Shown: positions 17,825-26,369 of the stretch, in pieces
How positions within the stretch are numbered: the first letter of the stretch is position 1
Layout of the letters: each line of letters opens with the position of its first letter
NCBI RefSeq assembly: GCF_000732615.1
Contig: NZ_JPGL01000001.1
Span: 226,450-290,449, forward strand
Direction: 5' to 3'
Source: Burkholderia paludis
GTDB taxonomy: Bacteria; Pseudomonadota; Gammaproteobacteria; Burkholderiales; Burkholderiaceae
DNA length: 64,000 nucleotides
Position numbers and translations under genes: made by a program
Notes under the pieces: generated by a model
Told to the model about the DNA's origin: nothing
Database searches by the model: none
The model's input: only the letters and a program-made list of their open reading frames with translations

Positions 17825-18128
17825 CGGGTCGATTGTCGAGTGCCAAAACGTCCACGAGCAGCCTGAAATAGGCTTTGAAATTACCCCCGCGTCTATCCGA
17901 CAATATGAGGATCAGATTGCTGCCACATGGCACACGCATCCGCACACGGGGCCTAACCTATCTGCTCAGGACTACCGTGCATTTCAGGCGTGGCCGCGGT
18001 GGTTCCACTACATCATTGGCGAGCACGATGTCTGGTGCTACTACGTCAGAAACAACGCGGTGATTTTGCTCGATGAAGATGATCTATCTGCATGGCTCCC
18101 TGAAGGAACTGCACCCGGAGCCGATTAA
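17760..18128 (+). CDS. JAMM/MPN metalloprotease of tail tip (other half of K)
   Basis: 122 residues. Complete JAMM zinc motif: His58-Thr-His60, seven residues, Ser68-x-x-Asp71, with an upstream Glu14 in TERCGFLL as the likely catalytic glutamate. Overlaps the NlpC/P60 gene by 65 bases in another frame and is overlapped by the I-like gene. In lambda-like phages this domain is the N-terminal part of K, thought to act in tail tip assembly or wall degradation. The active site is intact. Confidence 0.85.
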   Translation: MNDDLLKLWTPLTERCGFLLNDGSIVECQNVHEQPEIGFEITPASIRQYEDQIAATWHTHPHTGPNLSAQDYRAFQAWPRWFHYIIGEHDVWCYYVRNNAVILLDEDDLSAWLPEGTAPGAD

Positions 18129-18702
18129 CGTCCATTCCACCACGGCTGCTGAAGCGCTGACGGTGCTGAAGCAGTTCCCTGGATTTGACGCTGAGAACCC
18201 CGTCGATGTGCGCGTCGACGGCTTCGATTGCCGCGACGCGCTGTTCGTGCAGACCGACAAGACCGAGTTGCATGTCTACCCCGCCCTGCGTGGTGCGGGT
18301 GGAAACGGCGGCTTCCTACAGATCCTGATCGGGGCCGTAATGGTCGTGGTCGGTACGGTCCTATGGTGGAACGGCCCGATAGGGGGCACGATGGCCCAGG
18401 TGGGCATCGGCATGATGATGGGAGGCGCGATGATGATGCTCGGCGGGGTCATTTCAATGCTTGCCCCACAACCTAAGCTGGGAACGGGTTCAGCGACGAA
18501 CTCTAGCTTGATAATCCCTGCCAGCCAGAACACCGTGAAAATCGGCACTCGACTACCGCTCCTGTTCGGCCGAGTGAAGCATTTCGGGCACTACCTGTCG
18601 TTCAACGTCGATGCAAAGCGGTACGATGATTCCAACATGGTCCTCGGTGGCTACTGCAACCAGAACGGGGACGGTCAAGCACTCCACTGCGTACTCGCAT
18701 AA
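18073..18702 (+). CDS. Tail assembly protein I-like
   Basis: 209 residues. The N-terminal 75 residues form an ubiquitin-like alpha/beta segment (IYLHGSLKEL, EALTVLKQFPGF, LHVYPALRGAGGNGG), followed by two strongly hydrophobic Gly/Met-rich stretches (about 80-135) and a short beta C-terminus. This is the architecture of lambda gpI, an assembly factor acting just before J is incorporated. Overlaps the JAMM gene by 56 bases. Confidence 0.82.
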   Translation: MKMIYLHGSLKELHPEPINVHSTTAAEALTVLKQFPGFDAENPVDVRVDGFDCRDALFVQTDKTELHVYPALRGAGGNGGFLQILIGAVMVVVGTVLWWNGPIGGTMAQVGIGMMMGGAMMMLGGVISMLAPQPKLGTGSATNSSLIIPASQNTVKIGTRLPLLFGRVKHFGHYLSFNVDAKRYDDSNMVLGGYCNQNGDGQALHCVLA

Positions 18703-18711
18703 CAAAAATAC

Positions 18712-21700
18712 ATGATGATTGTCGAAGAAGAATGCCCCCTCCAGAGCATCCGCGGTGCGAGCGGCGGTGGCTCCAGCTCGCCCACGCGAACGGACGACAA
18801 CCTGTTTTCGAGAGACGTCGTCGAGATCGTCCTTGGTCTTTCTCAAGGCCCGATTCGAGGACTGGTCGACGGCATGAAGTCCTTCTCTGTCGGCGGGACG
18901 CCGCTCATGTCGCAGGACGGATCGCTGAACTTCAGTTCGTTCAACCTCGGCGTCAAGCTCGGCACCACGCATGACTCCGCAGTCAACTACGTCCTGGGCG
19001 GCGAAAGCTCGAACACCCAGGTCGGCACGCGTCTATTTCAAGGGACGTGGGTCAACCGCCAGACTGACCAAGCGCTGAAGGGAGTGATCGACCAACTGCA
19101 AGTACGGATGCAGTTCAATGTCCTCTACGTCCAAAACAACGACGGCTCTTTCAACAACACGGCACGCTTCCGAATCCAGTATCGTCCGGCATCCAGCTAC
19201 GCTGCGTGGTCAGAGGTTCAAGGTGGATTAATCAAGGTGACGGGTAAAACCACGAGCGGCTACATGGTCGACTACTCGTGGGACGTGCCTCGCATCAGCG
19301 ACAACTGGGTGATTCGGGTACTGAAGGAGAACCCGGACGCCAGTACGACCGAATTTTGTGACCTCACCTGGGAAAGCTTCCAGATGGTCACGAAAGGGAA
19401 CCGCTCGTACAACCAAGTCGCGCTCCTCCATCTGGTCGCCAAGGCGACGAGCCAGTTCAGCTCGATCCCGGACTTCTCAGGCATCTACGACGGGCTGGAG
19501 ATCCTGGTTCCTACAAACTACAACGGTGACATGCACTCGTACGACGCGAGCGGCCCGTGGAATGGAACGTTCAAGCTCGCGTGGACGAACAACCCGGCGT
19601 GGATTCTGTACAACCTCATCATGAATCCCACATGGGGTCTCGCGAAGTATTACCCCTGGATCACCTGCAACCGATTCGACTTCTACGACGCGGGGCGCTG
19701 GTGTGATGAGATGGTCCCCGACGGCATCGGGGGCTGGCAACCGCGCTACACCTTCAACCTCGTCCTGACCGACCAGCAGACTGGCCTCGACATGTTGAAG
19801 TATGTCGCCGGCAGCTTTGGCGCGGTCATCTTCGACGACGCCACCGGCATGGTTCACCTGCGTGTCGACAAGTGGGAAGAACCTACCTTGATGTTCACGC
19901 CCGAGAACGTGACGCCCGAAGGCTTCAGCTATACGTTCACGGATATGTCGACGCGCTACAACGACTACGAGGTTCAGTTTGTCAACCCTGACATCGACTG
20001 GAACGTCGACCATCGGCGCGTCCCGTACGAAGAGCACATCGCGCTCAACGGCAGCATTCCGTACCAGTTTCAGGCGATCGGCTGCACGAACGAGCACGAA
20101 GCTGTTCGTCGCGCCACCTATCAGCTGATCACGTCGACCACCGAGTGTGCCACGGTGTCATTCATGACCGCGCGCCTCGGCCGCGTCATCGACCCGTACA
20201 AGCCGATCTACGTCGCAGACCCGATCACCGGCTGGTCGTCCGGTGGTCGCATCAAGTCCATCTTCAACAACAAGATCTATCTGCGAGATCCGATCTACTT
20301 CACGATCAACCAGAACTACAACCTGCGACTTCAGTCCGTCGATGGATTGTGGAACCTCGTTGTGAACCCTGGCAAGACCGGAGCCGCAACCGAGCTGACG
20401 ATCGTGAGTGGCGTCACTCCGCCGAACATTCCGGATCGCACCGTCTTCACGATTGAAGACAACGGCGGATTCGGCATCGCGAAGCCATTCCGTCCGATCG
20501 CGATCGAGCCAGTTGACAATCAACCTGACACCTACAAGGTTACAGCTGTCGAAGTCAACGTCAACAAGCAGGCCGCAGCGGACAACTGCGTGCCGATCGG
20601 CAGCAAGCAATATTCGTTTAAGAACCCGCTGATCCCTCCTCCGCCGACGAACATGGTCATGGCTTCCGGGACGGAGCAACTGATCATCGGTCAGGACGGT
20701 TCGATTCAGGCGCGCATCCTCGTGTCTTGGGACCCACCTGCAAACGCGATCGTCAAGCGCTACGACGTGCAGTGGAAGGAAAGTTCACAGTCGACATGGC
20801 TCACCGCAAGCACGACGGGTGAAAGCCTATTCCTTGGTCCTTGTAAGAGCGGCGTTGATTACGACATCACCGTGTGGGCAATCAGCACGTTCGACTACCG
20901 CAGTTCGCAGCTTTCTGCATGGAACTACCGATGCGTCGGCAAGGATGACCCGCCGAGCAACGTGACGAACTTTAACGTCATACGCCGTCAGAACGACATT
21001 CTGCTGAAGTGGGACCCGATCCCCGATCTCGACCGCGCCGGTTACGAGATTCGCCTTGGCACGTCGTGGGAAACTGGAACGGTTCTCGTGACTGACTACG
21101 CAGCGACGCAGTTCGCATGGACGACGGATACCGGAGGGGCATACTCGTTCATGATCCGCGGGATCGATACGAGCCATAACTTCTCGCCGATCCCGACGAT
21201 CCAGACTATCGCGTTATATGGCCCGTCCTCAGTACGTGGCGTCATTGCTGTTCAGTCGTCGAACCGGATCGAGATGAGCTGGAAACCGAACCCGGAAGAC
21301 AATATTCTCGACTACGAGATCCGTGAGGGTGACTCGTGGGCGACCGCAGTGTTCGTTGCGAAGACGAAATCTACAAGCTTCGGTTTTACGGCCGGCGCAG
21401 GTGGTACGCGCAAGTTTTGGCTGAAGTCAATTGCCGCCCCTGGCATCTACTCGGACAAGGCAACCTTCGTCACTACCGACGTCGCTCAACTCGACAACAC
21501 CAACATCGTGTACGAGTCGGACGAACTGTCGAAAGGCTTCACCGGCATGCGGTACAACATGGTTGTCTACGGCGACTCTTTGCGAATGGACGATGGAAAG
21601 GCGAAGGCAGAGTACATCTTCAGCGTGTCGCTCCCGACGAGCTTCCGTGCGCAGAATACGCTCTTCATCGGTCTCGACGCGATCGTCGACTTCACCATGC

Positions 21701-22320
21701 GGTGGAACGACGCAACCTTCCCGTGGGACGACGCCAGAGCGCAGATGCCGTGGGCCGCAGCGGGTGACATCTCGTCGATCAACTACCGTGCCGAGATTGC
21801 CACGCTCACTGCATTACCGCCTGACGTGCTTTATGCGATCAAACTCGACAATACGCTCGGATTCTCCGGCCCCGGTGAGGACGGATCGGTCACCGAGCAG
21901 CAGACGGTTAGCTACCGCGCTGGCAAGTATGGCTCGGGGCTTTTCGTGCAGACTGCGCCGCTTCAACCGGTGCCGACTCGCGTGACGTTCGACGCTAATA
22001 TTCCGAACGTGTTCTCGACTAGCTTTTGGGTCATTCCATACGACGACAACGACGATACCTGGTCCAGCTTCTGCGGACGGAACGGCGCGCAAATCACGAT
22101 CGGCTATCAAGCGTCCACGATGAGTGTCTATGCGATCGACAACAACGGTAAGAAGATCTCCGTCCCGATCGATCTGGAAGTAGGCGAACGCTACTTCGTC
22201 GCTATTTCTCAGGATACAAACAAGCGCACGTTGTACGTCGGCCGAGAAGGCGGATCGGTATTCCGAGGGACCCTCGATGTCCAGGGTATCGGACAAACCA
22301 TCAACTACAGTTTGTACTGA
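18712..22320 (+). CDS. Host-specificity / central tail tip protein J-like
   Basis: 1202 residues; trimeric tail tip protein that contacts the host receptor. The N-terminal 600 residues carry J hallmarks: SPTRTDDNLFSRDVVEIVLGLSQGPIRGL, LRVDKWEEPTLMFTPENV, and the YNDYEVQFVNPDIDWN region. Residues about 640-920 are three fibronectin type III modules with Trp and Tyr landmarks. Residues about 1030-1202 form a LamG/concanavalin-like domain (LYAIKLDNTLGF to GERYFVAISQD), probably binding a surface glycan. The start MMIVEEECPL lacks a strong ribosome site; nearby in-frame Met codons are possible. Confidence 0.9.
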   Translation: MMIVEEECPLQSIRGASGGGSSSPTRTDDNLFSRDVVEIVLGLSQGPIRGLVDGMKSFSVGGTPLMSQDGSLNFSSFNLGVKLGTTHDSAVNYVLGGESSNTQVGTRLFQGTWVNRQTDQALKGVIDQLQVRMQFNVLYVQNNDGSFNNTARFRIQYRPASSYAAWSEVQGGLIKVTGKTTSGYMVDYSWDVPRISDNWVIRVLKENPDASTTEFCDLTWESFQMVTKGNRSYNQVALLHLVAKATSQFSSIPDFSGIYDGLEILVPTNYNGDMHSYDASGPWNGTFKLAWTNNPAWILYNLIMNPTWGLAKYYPWITCNRFDFYDAGRWCDEMVPDGIGGWQPRYTFNLVLTDQQTGLDMLKYVAGSFGAVIFDDATGMVHLRVDKWEEPTLMFTPENVTPEGFSYTFTDMSTRYNDYEVQFVNPDIDWNVDHRRVPYEEHIALNGSIPYQFQAIGCTNEHEAVRRATYQLITSTTECATVSFMTARLGRVIDPYKPIYVADPITGWSSGGRIKSIFNNKIYLRDPIYFTINQNYNLRLQSVDGLWNLVVNPGKTGAATELTIVSGVTPPNIPDRTVFTIEDNGGFGIAKPFRPIAIEPVDNQPDTYKVTAVEVNVNKQAAADNCVPIGSKQYSFKNPLIPPPPTNMVMASGTEQLIIGQDGSIQARILVSWDPPANAIVKRYDVQWKESSQSTWLTASTTGESLFLGPCKSGVDYDITVWAISTFDYRSSQLSAWNYRCVGKDDPPSNVTNFNVIRRQNDILLKWDPIPDLDRAGYEIRLGTSWETGTVLVTDYAATQFAWTTDTGGAYSFMIRGIDTSHNFSPIPTIQTIALYGPSSVRGVIAVQSSNRIEMSWKPNPEDNILDYEIREGDSWATAVFVAKTKSTSFGFTAGAGGTRKFWLKSIAAPGIYSDKATFVTTDVAQLDNTNIVYESDELSKGFTGMRYNMVVYGDSLRMDDGKAKAEYIFSVSLPTSFRAQNTLFIGLDAIVDFTMRWNDATFPWDDARAQMPWAAAGDISSINYRAEIATLTALPPDVLYAIKLDNTLGFSGPGEDGSVTEQQTVSYRAGKYGSGLFVQTAPLQPVPTRVTFDANIPNVFSTSFWVIPYDDNDDTWSSFCGRNGAQITIGYQASTMSVYAIDNNGKKISVPIDLEVGERYFVAISQDTNKRTLYVGREGGSVFRGTLDVQGIGQTINYSLY

Positions 22321-22321
22321 T

Positions 22322-22783
22322 ATGGCACACGTAATTTCCGATATCACCATCTCGAAGAAGGTGCTCGACGACAACGGTTTCCTCGCACTGCTCACGTCAG
22401 ACAGCCCGACTGGCTATGCGCCATTTCAACCGTTCGTGCAGGGTGACTACGAGTATCAGACTGCCCTCTTTCGCATCTCTATGAACTCAACTTCCGGCGA
22501 CCGTGGGGTGATCAACAAATTGAGCGTTGTCGTCGACGTTCCCGATATGTTCGACAGCGGCGACAACATCATCGACGGGACGACACCGACGCGAATCTTC
22601 TTCACGCGTCCATTCCACGTCGCACCGAAGGTGACCCTGACCGTGCAAAGCGCGAGCGACCCATGCACCGCGAAACTTGTCGCTGGCTCGGTCACGCGCA
22701 CGTATTTCGACTGCTTCCTTGAAAGGGCTTCCGATAAGGCGAAGATCGACGGCGCTTTGACATGGGCCGCTCACGCATACTGA
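22322..22783 (+). CDS. Tail protein of unknown function
   Basis: 153 residues from the ATG at 22322, one base after the J stop; the longer in-frame start lies inside J and is less likely. Pattern of beta strands with a segment TRIFFTRPFHVAPKVTLTVQS that resembles small receptor-binding H-type lectin-like folds found in phage tails, but the match is only general. One Cys in SDPCTAK and one in FDCFLERAS. Placement between J and the HINT fibre suggests a tail tip accessory. Confidence 0.5.
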   Translation: MAHVISDITISKKVLDDNGFLALLTSDSPTGYAPFQPFVQGDYEYQTALFRISMNSTSGDRGVINKLSVVVDVPDMFDSGDNIIDGTTPTRIFFTRPFHVAPKVTLTVQSASDPCTAKLVAGSVTRTYFDCFLERASDKAKIDGALTWAAHAY

Positions 22784-22789
22784 AATCCC

Positions 22790-22818
22790 TTGGGTGCTCT
22801 GGCCAGCGCTCGTAAAAT
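22790..22818 (+). promoter_or_regulatory. Candidate promoter for the HINT fibre operon
   Basis: TTGGGT (22790-22795), 17-base spacer, TAAAAT (22813-22818), followed by CACCACCAC at 22835-22843 and the ATG at 22845. The same TAAAATTC plus CACCACCAC arrangement precedes the endolysin gene at 26794-26823. Confidence 0.45.
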
Positions 22819-22844
22819 TCGTCTTGCTAACGGACACCACCACG

Positions 22845-24323
22845 ATGCAGAACTACACACAGATTCCCGACAGCCAGCGGGTCTCCGACTCGCTCGCGCC
22901 GCTGCTCAACAACGACCTCACGGCGATCTCGCGTAACTCTGGCGACTCCTTTCCGATCACTGGACTCCAGATCGGTATGCCGTACCTCAGCACGTCGCAG
23001 AACAAGCTCTTCCGGCTTACGAGCCTGACGCCGGTCACATGGGTGGTCGAAATCGACTACAACCGCTCGATCGCATATCAGGACAACCTCGATCAGGTTG
23101 CGGCTTCCGCAAACAGCCGCGTCCTCAAAAGCGGCGACAATATGACCGGCCCGCTCACGCTCTCGGGAGATCCGTCTCAAGCACTGCACGCCACGCCGAA
23201 GCGGTACGTTGACGCTCAGGCGCAGGCTGCAACCACCGCAGCGAACAACCGCGTGTTGCGCTCGGGCGACCAGATGACCGGCCCGCTCACGCTCTCGGGC
23301 GACCCGTCACAGCCCTACCACGCCGCGACGAAGAACTACGCCGACTACCTCTACAACTCACTGAACAACGCCAAGCTCGGTCGCAACGGCGACACCGTGT
23401 CCGAGCTGTACAACAACGGCTGGTTCCGTTCGAACGGACAGGTCGGCTGGTACAACCAGACGTACGGTGGCGGCATCCACATGACCGACACCAGCTATGT
23501 CCGCGTATATGGCGGCAAGGGCTTTGCGACCGACACGCATACGCTCGAACAGGGCACGGGCGGGATCTGGACATCGCGCTATGGCTGGTTGGAGAACTAC
23601 TTCGCCGGAAAGGGTGCGGAAGACCGTCTCAATTCGGTTGGCACGACCGATGGCGGCGACGGATGGCACCCCGGAGGCTGGCCGTGGATCCCAAACGGCG
23701 TGATTGCACCACAGTCCTTCTACCTCCAGCGCTCGGGAAATCAAGTCCAGCTCGTGCGCGTTTGGGGCAACTGCAACTGCAACTGCGCATGCACGTGCTT
23801 CCCGGCCGGCACTCGAATCATGATGGCTGACGGGAGCTGGAAGTACGTCGAGCAGATCCAGATTGGCGACATCGTCATGACACCGCTTGGGCCGGAAGCC
23901 GTGCTCGACGTCGAGACCCCACTGCTGGGCGATCGGAAGATGATTTCGTTCGAAGATCGTTCATTCTTCTGGACCGATGATCACGCATTCTGGACGCGTC
24001 GCGACGGCGTGCAGTCGTTCGGCGTAGTAGACAAACAGTCGTGGTTGCGTGGCGTCGAACTGGGTGTAGTAAAAGGCCTGCCGAACAATGATGACGTTCG
24101 CGTTCTGGACGACCGCTGGGATGAATTCGCCCACATCGACGGCTGGCAACGCAAGCGCGTGATGAAACACGACATGAACCGCAATACGAAGGTCTATCTG
24201 CCGATCGTCGGTGGATGCCACATGATCATCGCCGAAGGTTATGTTGTCTCGGCCGGCGCGAATGGGTATGACTTCGATTACAACACCTTCGAATGGAAAG
24301 GACTCAGCCATGCTGGTGCATAA
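22845..24323 (+). CDS. Tail fibre with cysteine ladder and HINT autoprocessing domain
   Basis: 492 residues. Residues 1-309 contain no cysteine and look like a short tail fibre: two copies of the phage fibre repeat SGDxMTGPLTLSGDPSQ (near 100 and 144) and a Gly/Tyr/Trp-rich beta distal part. Residues 309-318 read NCNCNCACTC. Cys318 starts a HINT domain: block A CFPAGTRIMMADGSW...VEQIQIGD, block B TDDH with Thr377 and His380, block F VYLPIV...H459...AEGYVVSAG. The intein C-terminal His-Asn plus nucleophile is missing (SAG), so splicing is unlikely; a Hedgehog-like N-S acyl shift at Thr317/Cys318 followed by hydrolysis or transfer to a nucleophile is the natural reading. The start at 22845 follows the candidate promoter; a GTG at 22794 is an alternative. 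Stop overlaps the next gene. Confidence 0.85.
   Translation: MQNYTQIPDSQRVSDSLAPLLNNDLTAISRNSGDSFPITGLQIGMPYLSTSQNKLFRLTSLTPVTWVVEIDYNRSIAYQDNLDQVAASANSRVLKSGDNMTGPLTLSGDPSQALHATPKRYVDAQAQAATTAANNRVLRSGDQMTGPLTLSGDPSQPYHAATKNYADYLYNSLNNAKLGRNGDTVSELYNNGWFRSNGQVGWYNQTYGGGIHMTDTSYVRVYGGKGFATDTHTLEQGTGGIWTSRYGWLENYFAGKGAEDRLNSVGTTDGGDGWHPGGWPWIPNGVIAPQSFYLQRSGNQVQLVRVWGNCNCNCACTCFPAGTRIMMADGSWKYVEQIQIGDIVMTPLGPEAVLDVETPLLGDRKMISFEDRSFFWTDDHAFWTRRDGVQSFGVVDKQSWLRGVELGVVKGLPNNDDVRVLDDRWDEFAHIDGWQRKRVMKHDMNRNTKVYLPIVGGCHMIIAEGYVVSAGANGYDFDYNTFEWKGLSHAGA
23769..23786 (+). repeat. Hexanucleotide repeat (AACTGC)3 encoding Asn-Cys dipeptides
   Basis: Three exact AACTGC units encode Asn-Cys three times, followed by GCATGC ACGTGC (Ala-Cys, Thr-Cys). 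Tandem hexamers can expand or contract in frame, so the number of Cys rungs could vary between isolates. Confidence 0.8.
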
Positions 24324-25020
24324 AGCCCTCATCCCCGACGACTTGACTGAAGACCAGCGCGCTCAAGCTTACGGCATCGCCACGGTCATCCCTACCCCAA
24401 CTGGCTTCACGATGCAGTCGACGGACCTGAGCCTGTACTGGCAGTTCGACTTGACCAAGGTCGATCATGGCAATGACGTCCTGCATCTCGTCCGTACCCG
24501 AAATGGGCAGTACACCATCGTGTGGGGCAGCGACATCCACGAGTCGAAGGACAGCATGTCGTCTGCCCTGCTCCGCAAGAACATCGACTCGTTCATGCCG
24601 ATCGTGCTCATCGGCATCAACGAGGCGAAGGACGACTACACTGCGGTCTTCTTCTGCTTCACCATCGAGCCAGCCAACCCGACCCCGTACATCGACACGA
24701 CGGATGAAGGCGGTGACATGGTCCTCAAGCGGCTCATGCCAACGATTGCACCGATCATCGACCGCTGGCATGCGAAGCACAAGCTGCTGAAGAACATCAA
24801 GACGAATGACGCACTCGCCGCGCTCGAAGCACAGGTAGACCTGCTCACGGAGTTGCTGTTCACCATCCTGCCGGCCGGCGCGTTTCCATCTGATAAACGG
24901 CAGAAACTCCTTGACGCTGGTGTGCTGAAAATGAAGGATGGGGACCTCGCCTTCAACGACATGGTCGCCTTCAAGACGGCGCTCCGCGCGCTTCAGGCGA
25001 CGTATCTAGCCACCAGATGA
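24310..25020 (+). CDS. Unknown protein between HINT fibre and radical SAM gene
   Basis: 236 residues from the ATG at 24310, which overlaps the fibre stop by 14 bases; AAAGGAC is 8 or more bases upstream. The stop overlaps the radical SAM start (ATGA). The N-terminal 140 residues are alpha/beta with a conserved-looking core (LYWQFDLTKVDHGNDVLHLVRT, YTAVFFCFTIEP); residues from about 165 on are helical, with a coiled-coil-like stretch. I recognise no family. Being locked between the two genes by coupling, it is a candidate chaperone, substrate-recognition partner or second component of the fibre modification system, or a fibre assembly factor of the gpTfa kind. Confidence 0.7.
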   Translation: MLVHKALIPDDLTEDQRAQAYGIATVIPTPTGFTMQSTDLSLYWQFDLTKVDHGNDVLHLVRTRNGQYTIVWGSDIHESKDSMSSALLRKNIDSFMPIVLIGINEAKDDYTAVFFCFTIEPANPTPYIDTTDEGGDMVLKRLMPTIAPIIDRWHAKHKLLKNIKTNDALAALEAQVDLLTELLFTILPAGAFPSDKRQKLLDAGVLKMKDGDLAFNDMVAFKTALRALQATYLATR

Positions 25021-26369
25021 CCACCTTTCGCCTGAAGACGGTCGACGCCTCTGGCGTCGGCCGCGACTTTTTTTACAACAACCAGCGCAGCACCCTCACC
25101 GACGACCGCGGACTCGACGTGGTGACCGAACGTCCGAGCGAGCCACGCGCGCCGGCCGCGCACCCTGGCCACAAAGACCGCGTCATTCGCACGCTGAAGG
25201 TCCAGCTGGGCCTCTCGTGCAACTACAGCTGCGACTACTGCTCGCAACGATTCGTACCGCACGCGGACCAGACCAACCCCGGCGACGTCGACGTGTTCAT
25301 GTCCCGCCTCATGGCGAACTGCTATCTCACCGAGGACGCGACGGTCGAGTTTTGGGGTGGCGAACCGATGGTGTACTGGAAGACGCTCAAACCGCTCGCA
25401 GAGAGGCTGCGGATGCGTTACCCCGGCATCACCCTTCGGATGATCACGAACGGCTCCCTGATCGACCACATGAAGGCCGGATGGCTCATTTCGATGGGGT
25501 TCACGATCGGCATCTCGCACGACGGACCAGGGCAGAAGGCACGCGGTCAAGACCCCCTCGATAACCCCTTGACGCGCGAAGCGATCCTCATGCTGTACCA
25601 GCGGCTGCGTCCACTGAACCGGATCTCTTTCAACGCGATGCTGCATAGGGACAGCACGTCGCGGCGCGCGGTGCGCGACTACTTCATCAAGCTGACGGGC
25701 GACACCGACGTGCCGATCGGCGAAGGCATGTTCGTCGACGCGTACGACGAAGGTGGCCGCTCGATGTCGTTTCACGACGCGCACGAGCATGTCCGCTACC
25801 GCGCTCGCGCCTTCGACGAGCTGAAGAGCGGTAATGCGCTCAACTTCGACAGCGTCACGCAGAAGATCGTGGACTTCGGCGAGTCTGTGGTCACTCGGCG
25901 TGAAGCACGCACGCTCGGTCAGAAGTGCGGCAGCGACCGCGCTGACACGCTGACGATGGATCTGAAAGGCAACGTGCTGACGTGTCAGAACGTGTCGGCA
26001 GTAGCGGTAGCGCCGAACGGCCAGCCCCATCTCGCCGGCAACGTGCAAGACATGAACGCAGTTCAGCTCAAGTCCTCGCGCCACTGGTCGACGCGAGAGC
26101 ACTGCAACGCGTGCCCCGTACTTCAGCTCTGCAAGGGCAGCTGCATGTTTCTCGAAGGAGACTTGTGGGATGTCACCTGCGAGAGTGCATACAGCGACAA
26201 CGTCGTATTCCTTGCCACGGCGCTCTATGAGCTGACTGGCTGCACCCTTCAGCGTATCGAGCCGTTGACCGGCACGCTGCCTGAGCATCGCCAGATCGTC
26301 TTCGGACCTCTGGCCAACAAGCGGACCACCACCCGCAAAATCATTCAGATCAAAACGGAAACGCCATGA
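25017..26369 (+). CDS. Radical SAM/SPASM peptide-modifying enzyme in tail operon
   Basis: 450 residues. Radical SAM motif CX3CX2C at Cys68, Cys72, Cys75 (LSCNYSCDYC), then WGGEP (SAM-binding), ITNGS and SHDGPG, the standard barrel order. C-terminal SPASM domain with all seven cysteines in canonical spacing: Cys304-X13-Gly-X4-Cys323, then Cys363-X2-Cys366-X5-Cys372-X3-Cys376-X11-Cys388, expected to bind two auxiliary 4Fe-4S clusters. Such enzymes include anaerobic sulfatase maturases and sactipeptide/ranthipeptide maturases, which act on peptide side chains, often cysteine. The most obvious substrate nearby is the cysteine ladder of the fibre at 22845. Start overlaps the previous stop; the next gene starts inside its stop. 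Confidence 0.93.
   Translation: MTTFRLKTVDASGVGRDFFYNNQRSTLTDDRGLDVVTERPSEPRAPAAHPGHKDRVIRTLKVQLGLSCNYSCDYCSQRFVPHADQTNPGDVDVFMSRLMANCYLTEDATVEFWGGEPMVYWKTLKPLAERLRMRYPGITLRMITNGSLIDHMKAGWLISMGFTIGISHDGPGQKARGQDPLDNPLTREAILMLYQRLRPLNRISFNAMLHRDSTSRRAVRDYFIKLTGDTDVPIGEGMFVDAYDEGGRSMSFHDAHEHVRYRARAFDELKSGNALNFDSVTQKIVDFGESVVTRREARTLGQKCGSDRADTLTMDLKGNVLTCQNVSAVAVAPNGQPHLAGNVQDMNAVQLKSSRHWSTREHCNACPVLQLCKGSCMFLEGDLWDVTCESAYSDNVVFLATALYELTGCTLQRIEPLTGTLPEHRQIVFGPLANKRTTTRKIIQIKTETP

Noticed and set aside
23796..23816. Cys318 as a sulfatase-type formylglycine site for the radical SAM enzyme
   Set aside because: The CxPxR rule needs Arg at +4; here the sequence is CFPAGTR with Gly at +4, and this Cys is the HINT nucleophile.
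23796..24323. Full intein splicing out of the fibre
   Set aside because: The C-terminal His-Asn and the following Cys/Ser/Thr are absent and only about 20 residues follow, so there is no proper C-extein.
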